NCBI GenBank assembly: GCA_963934855.1
Contig: CAWWAC010000003.1
Coordinates: forward strand, 62,001 to 126,000
Direction: 5' to 3'
DNA length: 64,000 nt
Source: MAG-120531 sp963934855
Lineage (GTDB): Bacteria > Bacteroidota > Bacteroidia > Flavobacteriales > Flavobacteriaceae
This document shows positions 18,131-28,400 of the stretch, in pieces; position 1 is the first letter of the stretch; every line of letters begins with the position of its first letter. The notes beneath the pieces were generated by a model. That model was not told where the DNA came from and ran no database searches. It worked only from the letters and a program-made list of their open reading frames with translations. Made by a program: the position numbers and the translations under genes.

Positions 18131-19756
18131 CTAATCTAAATAAATTAAGAACATTTCTTCTAACTGAGCCGCTCTGGTAGCAGGGTTTAAAAAAGAGGCT
18201 TTAAGGCGGGTAATACGGTATTTAGGTACCGCATAAGTAATGTTAAAAACAATATGAGAACCCCTTAGCTGCGCTAACTGCGCTGCACTTACATAGAGCC
18301 AAGACTTATGAAGTGCTTCTATTTCTAAAGGAGTTTCTACTATTTTTAGGGGGTCTCTAAGTCCAAAATCTATGGCCCAACTATGTCCATGGCCCCATTT
18401 GTAAATCTGATGAGGGTCTATGCTGGGGTCTAATTGTATTTTATTTGCCATCTGAGTGCCCGCCTGATACTGTAAAAGTGAAGGATAAAAAAACAGATTC
18501 ATAGCTCCATTTAAAAGTACGGCTGCAAGCACTCCAGAAACCACTAGGCTTACTGGCCTATTTTTTTCTTTAAAAACCCAACAATAAGAACCTATAAAAC
18601 AAATAATAAATAGAATATAGGGCCAAAAAGAAGCGGGTGGAAACAGCCAAAATATGACTAGTGCGCTTAAAACACTCAATAAAATAAAGATTCCTTTTTG
18701 CCACAAGCCAAGGGCGCTATGCCCTTTGGCATTTAGAAATCCTGCGCACAAAACAGCCCAAAGGCCCATACTGGCATTTAAGTAATGGGGCAGTTTAAAT
18801 TGGGCAAAACTAATCATTAAAAATACCGCTATAAGTCCGTATAAAAGTCCCTGATCTGGCTTGGAAGGGAGTCTGTTACGCAGCCTGTTTATTAGCATAT
18901 ATATGGCCACAGGGGTAAAAGGAAGAAAGGCCCAAAGGAAAGTGTGAAAAAAGAAAAAATAATCTGAACTATTAGATCCCATACCTCCACCACTGAGTCT
19001 TTCAAAACTTTGCTCCCACAGAATAAAAAAAATGCCAGAACGCCCAGACTTCCCTCTAATGACCAATTCTGGGTGCAGGTCAAACTGAAGGTAATAGGCG
19101 TACAAAATGGGGGCTATTCCTATAAAAAAAACACCTAGGCCTAAAAGGGTTTCTCTTCTGAGTAAAAGACGCCACTGTTTGGTGAACCAAAGGTGCCCTA
19201 ATAATGGAAAAACAATCATGACCAGTGCCAAATGTCCCTTGGTAGAGAATGCCATAGCGGTAGCCAAAGCACCCACTGCCATAAAACGCCAATGGGGCTT
19301 AGAAATAAAAACTACAAACTGCCAAAGCGCTAGGGCAACAAAACCTGTGAGCAGTGCGTCTGTTCTGAGGTCTATTCCAGAGAGTACAATGGTTTGGGCA
19401 CTTAAAAATAGGAGTGCCGCTACCCTAGCTACTTGGGTGTTATAGAGGTGTTTTGCCAAGGCATACACAGAATACCCCCCTAAGAAAAGTGCTAAAAGGC
19501 CGGGTAGCTTGTAGGACCATTCATGAATACCAAATATTTTATACGAAGCTGCCGCCAACCAATAGTGAAGGTGTGGCTTGTCTAAATAAGGGGCTGTCCC
19601 TTTGTATAGAGACCAAAAGTCAGACTCCTGAACCATCCGCATGGCCATGACTGCAAATTGAGCACTGTCATTTTCTAATAAACCAGAAAACAAGCCAAGC
19701 CCGTATACAGCTGCTAATAGCGATAAGAGTATGATGAAAATTTTCTGACTCATCAT
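18131..19756 (-). CDS. Family 39-type membrane glycosyltransferase (ArnT/PMT-like)
   Basis: 541 residues with about 12 hydrophobic segments. The N-terminal periplasmic loop has the acidic motif ENDSAQFA (about 28) and the DKPHLHYW motif (about 60) typical of the ArnT/PMT fold, which transfers a sugar from undecaprenyl phosphate to a lipid or protein at the outer face of the inner membrane. The acceptor is unknown. It starts with tandem ATGs overlapping the PAP2 stop (ATGA-type overlap), so the two are coupled. The convergent GT2/flippase pair could supply its donor. Confidence 0.85.
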   Translation of the reverse strand: MMSQKIFIILLSLLAAVYGLGLFSGLLENDSAQFAVMAMRMVQESDFWSLYKGTAPYLDKPHLHYWLAAASYKIFGIHEWSYKLPGLLALFLGGYSVYALAKHLYNTQVARVAALLFLSAQTIVLSGIDLRTDALLTGFVALALWQFVVFISKPHWRFMAVGALATAMAFSTKGHLALVMIVFPLLGHLWFTKQWRLLLRRETLLGLGVFFIGIAPILYAYYLQFDLHPELVIRGKSGRSGIFFILWEQSFERLSGGGMGSNSSDYFFFFHTFLWAFLPFTPVAIYMLINRLRNRLPSKPDQGLLYGLIAVFLMISFAQFKLPHYLNASMGLWAVLCAGFLNAKGHSALGLWQKGIFILLSVLSALVIFWLFPPASFWPYILFIICFIGSYCWVFKEKNRPVSLVVSGVLAAVLLNGAMNLFFYPSLLQYQAGTQMANKIQLDPSIDPHQIYKWGHGHSWAIDFGLRDPLKIVETPLEIEALHKSWLYVSAAQLAQLRGSHIVFNITYAVPKYRITRLKASFLNPATRAAQLEEMFLIYLD

Positions 19757-20337
19757 GACCCTTTAAATTTTGGGGGGGTTAAAAGAATTTGTGCTTTAAA
19801 AATCTGCTGCCCAAGAAATGCAAAAAAAGCACCTACTCCAAACCCAAATAAAACATCTAAGGGATAGTGTACCCCTATATAAATTCTACTGTACCCAATG
19901 AGCAAAGCCAGACCAACAGAAGGAAACACAAACCACTTCCATTTATTTTTTAGAAGACTGACCATAAAGATAGCAGTTCCCATACTGTTGGCTGCATGGG
20001 CAGAAAAGAAACCATAAGCCCCACCACACTTGCTTTTTACCAGCCTAAGCATTCCTTCTAATTGAGGTTCAAAACAAGGTCTTGGACGGGCCAGCCCCTC
20101 TTTAAATAAATTAGCTAATTGGTCTGAACAAAGAATAATAAGGCCTATAAAAACAATTGAAATAGCCGTTTTTTTTGGACCTAATTGCAAAAGGGCGCCG
20201 TATAGAAATATGATCACTAATGGAAACCCTATCCATTTTTCTGATAGCAATAACCAAAATGAATCCCAAGTAGGAGATCCCCATCCATTTAGAAATAGAA
20301 AAAACTCTGTATCTAATTGGATCAGTTTTTTAATCAT
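19753..20337 (-). CDS. PAP2 family membrane phosphatase
   Basis: A 194-residue protein with about five membrane helices and the three PAP2 motifs: K-x6-RPRP (KEGLARPRPCF), a variant of the second motif (FFSAHAANS instead of PSGH), and SRIYIGVHYPLDVL with the conserved arginine, histidine and aspartate. It is likely to dephosphorylate a polyprenyl pyrophosphate or lipid A, recycling the carrier for the coupled GT39 enzyme. The C-terminal codons contain a run of seven C (plus-strand G7, 19772-19778). It begins directly after the stop of the upstream small gene. Confidence 0.87.
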   Translation of the reverse strand: MIKKLIQLDTEFFLFLNGWGSPTWDSFWLLLSEKWIGFPLVIIFLYGALLQLGPKKTAISIVFIGLIILCSDQLANLFKEGLARPRPCFEPQLEGMLRLVKSKCGGAYGFFSAHAANSMGTAIFMVSLLKNKWKWFVFPSVGLALLIGYSRIYIGVHYPLDVLFGFGVGAFFAFLGQQIFKAQILLTPPKFKGS

Positions 20338-20565
20338 TTATTGGTCGTATCTAGAAATTTCTCTATCGTAAAAATCGGTAGCTGCCTGAACCAGTATTTC
20401 GGTTTCAGTTTCCAACTCTTTTTCATCTTCTGGAGAAAAGTCTTCTAGCCACTCTACCTCATCATTTTCTAGATTGATAATAAACCTGGGGTAATCTGTA
20501 TGTACAATAAAAATGGCAGTAGGGTAATCTGTGTTGTCTCCTAGTAAAAATTTTGGAAATTCCAT
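20338..20565 (-). CDS. Small acidic conserved protein, unknown function
   Basis: 75 residues, with an acidic C-terminal half (many Glu and Asp between residues 35 and 70) and a tryptophan at 39. There is no signal peptide or membrane segment. I do not recognise a named family. The stop codon is immediately followed by the PAP2 start with no spacing, so it heads a three-gene operon with PAP2 and GT39; an accessory or regulatory role in that pathway is possible but unsupported. A clean ATG start and conserved-looking composition make it a real gene rather than a shadow. Confidence 0.65.
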   Translation of the reverse strand: MEFPKFLLGDNTDYPTAIFIVHTDYPRFIINLENDEVEWLEDFSPEDEKELETETEILVQAATDFYDREISRYDQ

Positions 20566-20673
20566 ATAGACTTGTTTAAGACTTTAATAACTCGTTTTAT
20601 TTAATGGCTTTTTACTCAAATAAGCATTAAAATTAGATTTTGCAAAATGCATTAAAAGTAAAGATACTTAATA

Positions 20674-22056
20674 TTAAGAAACCTCAAAGCTAGTTTCTGT
20701 ATGCATTTTAGTGAGGTAGTTAAACCTCATATAAAGCATAATGGCAGAAGCGGTCAGACCTGCCAAAAGCCCCAACCAAATTCCTACAGATTCTAGAGAA
20801 GTGTACAGACCCAAATATAAACTGACAGGAAAACCAATCATCCAATAGGCTACAAAAGTAATAATAGTAGGTATTTTTACATCCTGAAAACCTCTGAGTG
20901 CCCCTAATACTACCACCTGCAGTCCATCTGATATCTGAAAAAATGCCGCTACAAGTAATAACTGAGCAGCTAGTACAATTACCTCTTTGTTGTCTGCTGC
21001 GTTTATAAGGTCATTGTTGTCCAGATAAATAGTTGGCAATAGATTTCTAAAAATCAAAAACAGGGCTGCAAAAATAACTTCTAAAATAAAGGTCAGTAGA
21101 AAAATAGACATAGCAATTCTTCTAAGCGCTTTAAAATCTTGTAATCCTTTCTGGTTCCCTACCCTAATCATAGCCGCAACCCCTAACCCCATTCCAACCA
21201 TAAAGGTCATACTAGATAGGTTTAAAGCTATCTGATTGGCCGCCTGAGCGTTTTTGCCCAAGACCCCACTAAGCCAAATAGCAGAGGTGAAAATAGCTAC
21301 TTCAAAAAACATTTGAAGGGCAGATGGGAAGCCAAGGTCAATGATTTTTTTAAGAACCTTTTTTTCAATAATTTTAAAATTAATGCCGTGAACGTATGCG
21401 GCAAATTTCTTTTTATATCTAAAGATCAACCAAAGGTGAATCACCATCACTACCCTGGATACCAAGGTACCTACTGCAGCTCCCACAATCCCCATTTCTG
21501 GAAACCCAAAAGTTCCATAAATCAATAAGTAATTCAAGACAATATTAACAATGTTAGCAAAGACCGTTACATACATAGGAGCTTTGGTCTCAGACAAGCC
21601 CTCTGAAAACTGCTTTAGGGCTTGAAAAATAATGAGTGGTACCAATGAAAAAGCGACTAAATTTAAATAAGGCATGGCCAACGCCACTACTTCCACAGGC
21701 TGTTTCATATGGTACATCAGTGGTTTACCCAATAAAATAAGAAAGAAAAGGGCCAAGCCTAAGACAGTACAAAGTACAATACCGTGCTTAAGCGCAGATT
21801 TTCCTGCAGCTGTATTTCCTGCCCCATCAGATTCTGCTACTAGGGGTGTAATGGCTGTAGAAAAACCAATCCCAAGGGACATGGCTATAAAAACAAAACT
21901 GTTTCCAAGAGAGACCGCTGCTAATTGCGCTGTCCCTAATTGACCCACCATAATATTGTCTGCAAAGGCTACAAAAGTGTGGCCTAATAAGCCTAAAATT
22001 ACTGGAAATGAAAGGCTTAGGTTGTATTTAAATTCTTTAGTGTATTGCTGTAACAA
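20674..22056 (-). CDS. MATE family efflux transporter
   Basis: 460 residues with 12 hydrophobic segments in two MatE repeats, consistent with a Na+ or H+-driven multidrug or metabolite exporter of the NorM/DinF group. The first repeat has the VAFADNIMVGQLGTAQLAAVS region that starts most MATE proteins, and the second begins near residue 240 (FPSALQMFFEVA). The start is a TTG at 22054-22056: MLQQYTKEF is where relatives begin and no ATG is available. A -7-type box lies about 18 bases upstream. The substrate is unknown. Confidence 0.92.
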   Translation of the reverse strand: MLQQYTKEFKYNLSLSFPVILGLLGHTFVAFADNIMVGQLGTAQLAAVSLGNSFVFIAMSLGIGFSTAITPLVAESDGAGNTAAGKSALKHGIVLCTVLGLALFFLILLGKPLMYHMKQPVEVVALAMPYLNLVAFSLVPLIIFQALKQFSEGLSETKAPMYVTVFANIVNIVLNYLLIYGTFGFPEMGIVGAAVGTLVSRVVMVIHLWLIFRYKKKFAAYVHGINFKIIEKKVLKKIIDLGFPSALQMFFEVAIFTSAIWLSGVLGKNAQAANQIALNLSSMTFMVGMGLGVAAMIRVGNQKGLQDFKALRRIAMSIFLLTFILEVIFAALFLIFRNLLPTIYLDNNDLINAADNKEVIVLAAQLLLVAAFFQISDGLQVVVLGALRGFQDVKIPTIITFVAYWMIGFPVSLYLGLYTSLESVGIWLGLLAGLTASAIMLYMRFNYLTKMHTETSFEVS

Positions 22057-22073
22057 GGCTGTAAATTTGGCTG

Positions 22074-22081
22074 CAAATATA
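22074..22081 (-). promoter_or_regulatory. Possible -7 promoter element for MATE gene
   Basis: On the minus strand this reads TATATTTG, a perfect TAnnTTTG box, about 18 bases before the TTG start. No TTG was found at the usual -33 distance. Confidence 0.4.
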
Positions 22082-22118
22082 GGCTTTCTCCTTGAGCCAT
22101 TTGCGACATAAAAAAAAT

Positions 22119-22892
22119 TTAGCTACTCTTAGCTTCATTCCAAAATACATCCATTTCTTTTAAGCTCATATCTGCCAAAGAAAGTCCTTTTTCACTGGCT
22201 TTAGACTCTAGGTACTCAAATCTCTTTTTAAATTTTTGATTGGTTCGCTCCAAGGCGTTTTCAGGATTAATTCCTATGGCTCTAGCGTAGTTAATCATGG
22301 AAAATAATAGGTCACCAAATTCTGCCTCCATGGCGTCTTTGTCCTGCGCTTTCACCTCTACATTAAATTCTTCCAGTTCTTCTTGCACTTTTTCCCAGAC
22401 CTGCTCTGGATGCTCCCAATCAAAACCAACACCCGCTACCTTTTCTTGAATTCTATAGGCTTTCACCAGCGCTGGCAAGCCATTTGGAACTCCTTCCAGC
22501 ACACTTTTCTTTCCCTCTTTTAACTTTAATTGCTCCCAATTTCTCTTGACTTCTGCGGCATCTGCAACCACTACATCTCCGTAAATATGAGGGTGTCTAT
22601 GAATGAGTTTCTCACATATTTCATTGGCCACATCTGCCATATCAAAAGCCTTTTGCTCACTTCCTATTTTAGCGTAAAACACCAAATGCAGCAATAAATC
22701 TCCCAATTCCTTTTTCACCTCTTGGACGTCATTCTCTAAAATAGCGTCTGCCAGTTCATAGGTTTCTTCTATGGTTAAGAGCCTAAGGCTTTCCATGGTT
22801 TGCTTCTGGTCCCAGGGGCATTGCGCTCTGAGTTCATCCATAATGGTGAGCAATCTGTCATATGCGGCTAACTGGGCTTTTCTTGTATTCAT
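22119..22892 (-). CDS. mazG: Nucleoside triphosphate pyrophosphohydrolase MazG
   Basis: Hydrolyses nucleoside triphosphates to monophosphate and pyrophosphate, a house-cleaning enzyme. 257 residues with two MazG domains: the first holds the metal-binding EETYELADAI and KKELGDLLLHLVFY helices (about 47-72), the second EELEEFNVE and AEFGDLLFSMINYAR (about 171-205). The N-terminal CPWDQKQT motif is characteristic of the E. coli MazG type. It is divergent from the SGNH esterase gene across about 130 bp with no clear promoter. Confidence 0.94.
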   Translation of the reverse strand: MNTRKAQLAAYDRLLTIMDELRAQCPWDQKQTMESLRLLTIEETYELADAILENDVQEVKKELGDLLLHLVFYAKIGSEQKAFDMADVANEICEKLIHRHPHIYGDVVVADAAEVKRNWEQLKLKEGKKSVLEGVPNGLPALVKAYRIQEKVAGVGFDWEHPEQVWEKVQEELEEFNVEVKAQDKDAMEAEFGDLLFSMINYARAIGINPENALERTNQKFKKRFEYLESKASEKGLSLADMSLKEMDVFWNEAKSS

Positions 22893-23023
22893 AGAAGTGG
22901 TTTTATCTTAAATAAGCACTGTAATAGGCTTGTATGTGACAAAACTAAGACTTTATACGTCATAGGTCTAAAAAATAATTCTTCAAAACTAGGAATGATG
23001 TACCTTGATTAAAATTTTATGTC

Positions 23024-23671
23024 ATGAAAAAAATTACTTTGTTTTTTGTTATTTTGCTGGGTACATGCCCCTCTACAAAGGCTCAAAATTTATTTAATGA
23101 TGAAGTTAAAGGCATAGAAAATACATATGCAAACCTTCCGTTTGACGCTAACCCTATTGTCTTTACAGGGAGTTCTAGTGTCAGGCTTTGGAAAAACCTA
23201 GCGCTGGTATTTAACAATACTAATATTATTAATACAGGCTTTGGGGGTTCTACTGCTAAAGATTTATTGATATTTCACAAACCTTTAATCACTCGCTTTA
23301 AGCCCACACAGGTATTCATTTATGAGGGAGATAATGACCTATTTGAAGGGGTGTCACCCAGAAAAGTACTGGCCACCACAAAAAAAATAATCAGAAAAAT
23401 TAAAAGAGATAACAAAGAGACAAAAATTGTGCTCATTGCAGTAAAACCCTCTTTGAGTAGGTGGTCTTTAAAAGATAAATATCTAAAATTAAATAAAAAG
23501 TTTCAAAGATTTAGTCATAGAAAAAGTCTAGTCTCCTTTGCAGATGTTTGGGCACCAATGCTGGAGAACAAGGCCCTTAAAGAAGATCTTTTTATTTCAG
23601 ATGGCCTGCATATGAACCAGAAAGGATACCAGCTTTGGGAACAAGTCATTGGACCCTTAATACTAAAATAA
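23024..23671 (+). CDS. Secreted SGNH/GDSL-type esterase
   Basis: 215 residues, signal peptide 1-20. The SGNH hydrolase blocks are present: FTGSSSVRLW (block I with the nucleophile serine, about residues 46-55), the glycine in NTGFGGSTAKD (block II), EGDND (block III, asparagine) and DGLHMNQKGY (block V with Asp and His). It belongs to the platelet-activating-factor acetylhydrolase-like group often acting as deacetylases on carbohydrates. It is 16 bases upstream of a GH20 hexosaminidase, so a role in removing acetyl or acyl groups from amino-sugar polymers is reasonable but unproven. Confidence 0.87.
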   Translation: MKKITLFFVILLGTCPSTKAQNLFNDEVKGIENTYANLPFDANPIVFTGSSSVRLWKNLALVFNNTNIINTGFGGSTAKDLLIFHKPLITRFKPTQVFIYEGDNDLFEGVSPRKVLATTKKIIRKIKRDNKETKIVLIAVKPSLSRWSLKDKYLKLNKKFQRFSHRKSLVSFADVWAPMLENKALKEDLFISDGLHMNQKGYQLWEQVIGPLILK

Positions 23672-23687
23672 AAACCAGAACAAACCT

Positions 23688-25358
23688 ATGAAAAATACTC
23701 TTTTTAAACCCACAATTACCGCAGCCATTGCAATGCTACTGACTTGCAGCTGCCAAGACAAAAGCATTGTTGTTCAAGCACCAGAAATGGAGCTCTCACA
23801 GGCAGGTCTAATTCCTAGGCCTTTAGAAATAAAAGAAAATGAACAGGCCTTTGCCCTTTACAAAGACAGCTATATTTTAGTGGCAGACAGCAGTGAAGTC
23901 ATGAAAAACTTAGGGAGGTTCACTGCAGAAAAAATATTTCAAAAAACAGGACTCCTACTAGAGGTAAATCCTAAAAACCCACACAAAAGTGCTACCAAAA
24001 TTAAAATTCTTTGGGAAGTGCCAACCCTAAAAAGCGCCATGCATGAAGGAAATAAAAACCTAAGCGCTTACCTTAAAAACCCATATAAGGTCAGTGAAGC
24101 CTATACTTTAAGTGTGGGTGAACAGGAGTTGGTCTTACAAGGCGTATCGGCTGCAGGCCTGTTTAGAGGCATTCAAACCCTAAGACAACTCATTCCAGAA
24201 AAAGCAACAATTGGGCTGGCCCAAGACCCCTTGTGGGTGCTAGCCGGTGGGTATATTTCAGACGCTCCTTACTACGCGTATAGGGGGGCTATGTTAGATG
24301 TGGCTAGGCACTTTTTTAATACGTCAGAAGTAAAGCGCTTTATAGACCAACTGGCCTATTATAAAATAAATACCCTACACCTACATTTAACAGATGACCA
24401 GGGATGGCGCATTGCTATAGAAGCCTGGCCCAAACTTACAGCAGTGGGAGGCAGTAAAGAAGTGGGCGGTGGCCCAGGTGGTTATTACAGCAAAGAACAG
24501 TATATAGATTTAGTGGCTTATGCAGCCAAGCACTTTATAAGCATTGTACCAGAAGTAGACATGCCCGGCCATACCAATGCGGCCTCTGTGGCCTATCCAT
24601 TTTTAAATGGAAATGGAAAAACACCAGCCTTGTATACGGGCACAGAAGTAGGCTTTAGCACTTGGGACGCCAACAATGAAAAGGTCTATGATTTTGTCAC
24701 AGATGTGGTGGGTGAAATTGCAGCCATGAGCCCTGGACCCTATTTTCATTTGGGGGGCGATGAAAGCCATGTCACTGAAAAAGTAGACTATATAACTTTT
24801 GTAGACCGGGTAAGTGAAATTGTAAAGCAAGCGGGTAAAACACCTATTGGGTGGGATGAAATTGTCACTGCCCACACAGATGAAACTGCAGTAGCTCAAT
24901 TTTGGGCCTCAGAGGAAAACGCAGCCATTGCTGTTCAAAAAGGCATGAAAGTACTGCTATCTCCAGCTAAAAAAGCCTACCTAGACATGCAGTACCAGGA
25001 AGATTCTCCATACGGCCTACATTGGGCGGGATATGTGCCTGTAGACACTGCCTATATGTGGACCCCAGAAACCTACGCCAAAGGGGTACCTAAAGAACTC
25101 ATTCTAGGAATAGAAGCCCCCCTTTGGTCAGAAACGGTAAGCAATAGTGATGAGATAGAATTTATGGCCTTTCCTAGACTGCCTGGCTATGCAGAACTGG
25201 CTTGGACCAGTCCAGCGCTTAGGTCTTGGGACCACTACAAAGCCCGTTTGGCCAAGCAAAGCCATTTCTTTGACCGCTATCAAATAAATTATTACCGCTC
25301 TGCTAAAATAGATTGGGAAACCACAGTCACAAAGCCTAAAATTTTAGGTAAAGACTAA
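23688..25358 (+). CDS. Beta-N-acetylhexosaminidase, glycoside hydrolase family 20, lipoprotein
   Basis: 556 residues. The N-terminus is a lipoprotein signal with the lipobox region LLTCSC (cysteine near 20), so the enzyme is anchored in a membrane. A GH20b domain (about 40-170, starting LIPRPLEI) precedes the catalytic barrel (about 190-500). The substrate-assisted catalytic pair D-E is in HLGGDESH (about 354-361), and HLHLTDDQGW is another family signature. It removes terminal N-acetylglucosamine or N-acetylgalactosamine, for example from chitin fragments or glycans. It forms an operon with the upstream SGNH esterase and ends at a strong terminator. Confidence 0.94.
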   Translation: MKNTLFKPTITAAIAMLLTCSCQDKSIVVQAPEMELSQAGLIPRPLEIKENEQAFALYKDSYILVADSSEVMKNLGRFTAEKIFQKTGLLLEVNPKNPHKSATKIKILWEVPTLKSAMHEGNKNLSAYLKNPYKVSEAYTLSVGEQELVLQGVSAAGLFRGIQTLRQLIPEKATIGLAQDPLWVLAGGYISDAPYYAYRGAMLDVARHFFNTSEVKRFIDQLAYYKINTLHLHLTDDQGWRIAIEAWPKLTAVGGSKEVGGGPGGYYSKEQYIDLVAYAAKHFISIVPEVDMPGHTNAASVAYPFLNGNGKTPALYTGTEVGFSTWDANNEKVYDFVTDVVGEIAAMSPGPYFHLGGDESHVTEKVDYITFVDRVSEIVKQAGKTPIGWDEIVTAHTDETAVAQFWASEENAAIAVQKGMKVLLSPAKKAYLDMQYQEDSPYGLHWAGYVPVDTAYMWTPETYAKGVPKELILGIEAPLWSETVSNSDEIEFMAFPRLPGYAELAWTSPALRSWDHYKARLAKQSHFFDRYQINYYRSAKIDWETTVTKPKILGKD

Positions 25359-25382
25359 TTTTTAGAACAGAAATAACCCAAT

Positions 25383-25414
25383 AAAAAAGCCAGCGCTATG
25401 CGCTGGCTTTTTTA
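25383..25414. terminator. Bidirectional hairpin terminator (copy A)
   Basis: Stem AAGCCAGCGC/GCGCTGGCTT with loop TAT, flanked by A-run and T-run, so it can act on both strands. It separates the GH20 gene from the convergent PD40-amidohydrolase gene. A copy identical in stem and loop lies at 28913-28942. Confidence 0.88.
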
Positions 25415-25430
25415 TATGAATAATGTCTTT

Positions 25431-28400
25431 TTACTTAATCCCTGGAAGTGCTATAGGAGCAGGTGTCTGCCAGTAATAAGAAGGGGCTTTTTTAGCCTCT
25501 GGCCATACTTGGTCTAAGGCTTTGGTGTCGTATACCTTCCCGTCTTTTAAAACCTTAGACACCGTATTAGTATTTCTAAGGTCTTCTAAAGGGTTGGCAT
25601 CTAGGATCACTAAATCTGCTATTTTACCTGCAACTATACTTCCCAAATCACCGTCTAAACCTAGAGATTGTGCGCCTAGAATAGTGGCAAACCTAAGGGC
25701 TCCGTGTGGGCTTAAACCGCCACTTCCTACAGACCAGAGTTCCCAGTGGTACCCCAAGCCTTGTAATTGTCCATGGCTTCCTATACCGCCTATTCCACCA
25801 GCAGCTTCAAGGTCATTCATAAATTCTGCGTGTTTTTTAAATATATGCTCCTCTTCCATAAACCACCCTGGTCTGCGTCTAGACTTTCCGGCCAATTCTT
25901 CATAAGGCGTATAAAACTGTAGTTTGGCGTCTCCCCATACATTTTCTGTGGCATAATAGAAATTTTCTGCCCATGGGCCTCCATAAGAAACTAGTAAAGT
26001 AGGGGTTACAGCCATTTTAGCGTCAGCAATGGTCTTTACCACATCTGAATAAATAGGATAGATAGGCAAAGAGTGCTCATGCCCTGGGTAACCGTCTAAT
26101 AGTTGGGTCATATTGAGTTTAAAATCTAAACCACCCTCAGTAGTAGGAATGAGTTTTAACTCTTTGGCAGCCATAATCACCCACTGGCGCTGTTGGCGGT
26201 TCCCCACCAAATACATTTTAATACTCTTGGTGTTGTAGTACTCACTGTATTGTTTTAGCACCTCTTTTGCATGGTCTAAACTCTCTATTTTATAAGCCCA
26301 ATAGCCCACACCAGGACCTGTAGAATAAATTCTAGGGCCTGCAATCTTACCAGCGTCTACCATATCTGAATAGGTGAGCACGTCTGTGGAGCCTGTTTGT
26401 GGATCTCTAGTGGTAGTGACCCCATAAGCCAAATTGGCTGCATACATCCATACTTGGTTTTTTTGAATGCCCCAATTGGGCCACATATGCGCGTGGGTAT
26501 CTATAAAACCAGGTGTAATGGTTTTGCCGCTCATATTCATAACAGTAGCGTTTTCTGGTACTTCTAGACTTCCAGAAACACCTACTGCGGCAATTCTATG
26601 GTCTTTAATAAGAAGGTCTCCGTTCTCAATGACCTCATCTCCATTCATGGTAATAATTCTAGCACCTTGTAGCAGTAAAACCCCCTTGGCCAAGTCTTTT
26701 TGAAAGGCCACTTTTACTTTTAATTCATCAGCCATAAAAGGTTTTGGGTCTTCTTTCTTTTCCTCTTTTTTAGCTACTTCTGTAGTGTCTTTTTTAACCA
26801 AGGCTTCTGCTTTTTTAGCCGCTTCTTCTAGTTTCTTTTCTGCAGCCAACTGATCTTGGTACACTTTAGCGGCAGGCAAGTTATAAGTAAAGAAACTAGC
26901 CCCTAAAGACCAGTATATTTTATCACTCTGATCTCCCCATACAGGGAACTCCCCACCAAAAACAGTGAGTTTATGAGCTGGAAAAGCAGCAGTGCTGGCC
27001 TTGGCTAAAGAAATCTTAGGCGTTTGGCCATACATAGGAATAATCACAGAATAAATATCATTGTTAATCTTAGCCAAGGCTGTTTTCCCGTCTGGTGAAA
27101 TCATAATTTCAGAAGCGGTAGAAGCTTTGTTATCTTCTCTCCAAGCGTCCTCTGCAGAGGGAAGTGCAGCAGCTTTACTCACACCAAAAGCAAGGTCATG
27201 GTCTTCCTTAAAATAATCAGAAGAACCAAAAGTCTCTATTCCTGTGAGGCTTAGGTGCTCCTTTTCATCGGTACCGTCCCATCTAATAGAAACCAGGCCT
27301 TTGCTCCCACTGTACAGATAAATTCTATCTTCTACTTTAGTAAAATGAGGCATTTCTCTGCCCTTAGATTTGGCAATAAGTACATTGGGACCACCCTTTG
27401 CAGACACCCACATAAGATCTTCTGTGGCATGAGAGGCCATGGGGCCTATAGCGTCTTTGTATACTTGAGTACTGCCCGCTAAAAACACAATTCTGTTTTG
27501 GGTATAAGACCAACGCGGTTGGCTATAAATACCAGAGGTTTGAGTCAATCTTACTAAAGTCGTTTTTCTGTTAAAAGTAGCCTTGTACAAATGACCCTCC
27601 GCCCCATTCCAAGTAGAAAACACCAAGCTTTTTCCATCTGGTGACCAGGCGGGTTGTGCCTCTGTAAAGTCATTTTGAGTCACTCTTTTAGGCGTTCCGT
27701 TTGGAAGGTCCATAGTATACAAACGGTTTAGAGCTGTAAAGGCCAAACGCTTAGCGTCTGGTGACGGTTTGGCGTCTCTAATTTGAGAAGCCATGGCCAT
27801 TTGGCTGTTAGAAATAGGATATTTGAAATCTAATTGAGGTCCTAATTCTAAAGCTACTTGAGCTGTAAATGGAATTTCTTCACTAGACTTATCTGCTATG
27901 CTTATGCGGTTTATTTTACCGCCATAAGACACTACTAAAGACTTTGAGTCTGGAGTAAAAGCCATGGCTGGCAACACACCTAAGGGTGCTATAGACTCCT
28001 GCTCATCTCTTTGTACCGGGTAAGCCAGCCAAGATTCTGCACCTGTTTTTAAATTTCTGAGCACTAGGCCTGTTTGGGTTTCAAACCTACTGCCGTATAC
28101 CAACCAAGTTCCGTCCTTAGACAGGGTGGGTGTAAAAGCAGAACCATACCTAGAAGTAATCTCATTGACACTGCCGTCTTCCATGCTATAGGTCCCTATT
28201 TGGTATTGTGGAAGCTGTGCATTGTAATTCCAGGCGCTATTTCTCTTAGAAAAATAGAGCAGTTTCCCGTTCGCTCCAAAAGCAGGGTCTATGGTTTTTA
28301 AATTTTTTGGCTCCGGAATTAAGGCGGCCCCACTTCCAGAATCTTTATGGTAGAGGTGTAGTTTAATATTTCTCTTTCCTTTTGCACCTACTATATAGTC

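Noticed and set aside
19772..19778. G7 run at the 3' end of the PAP2 gene as a phase-variation tract
   Set aside because: It is short and only a few codons from the stop, so a slip would alter just the last residues.
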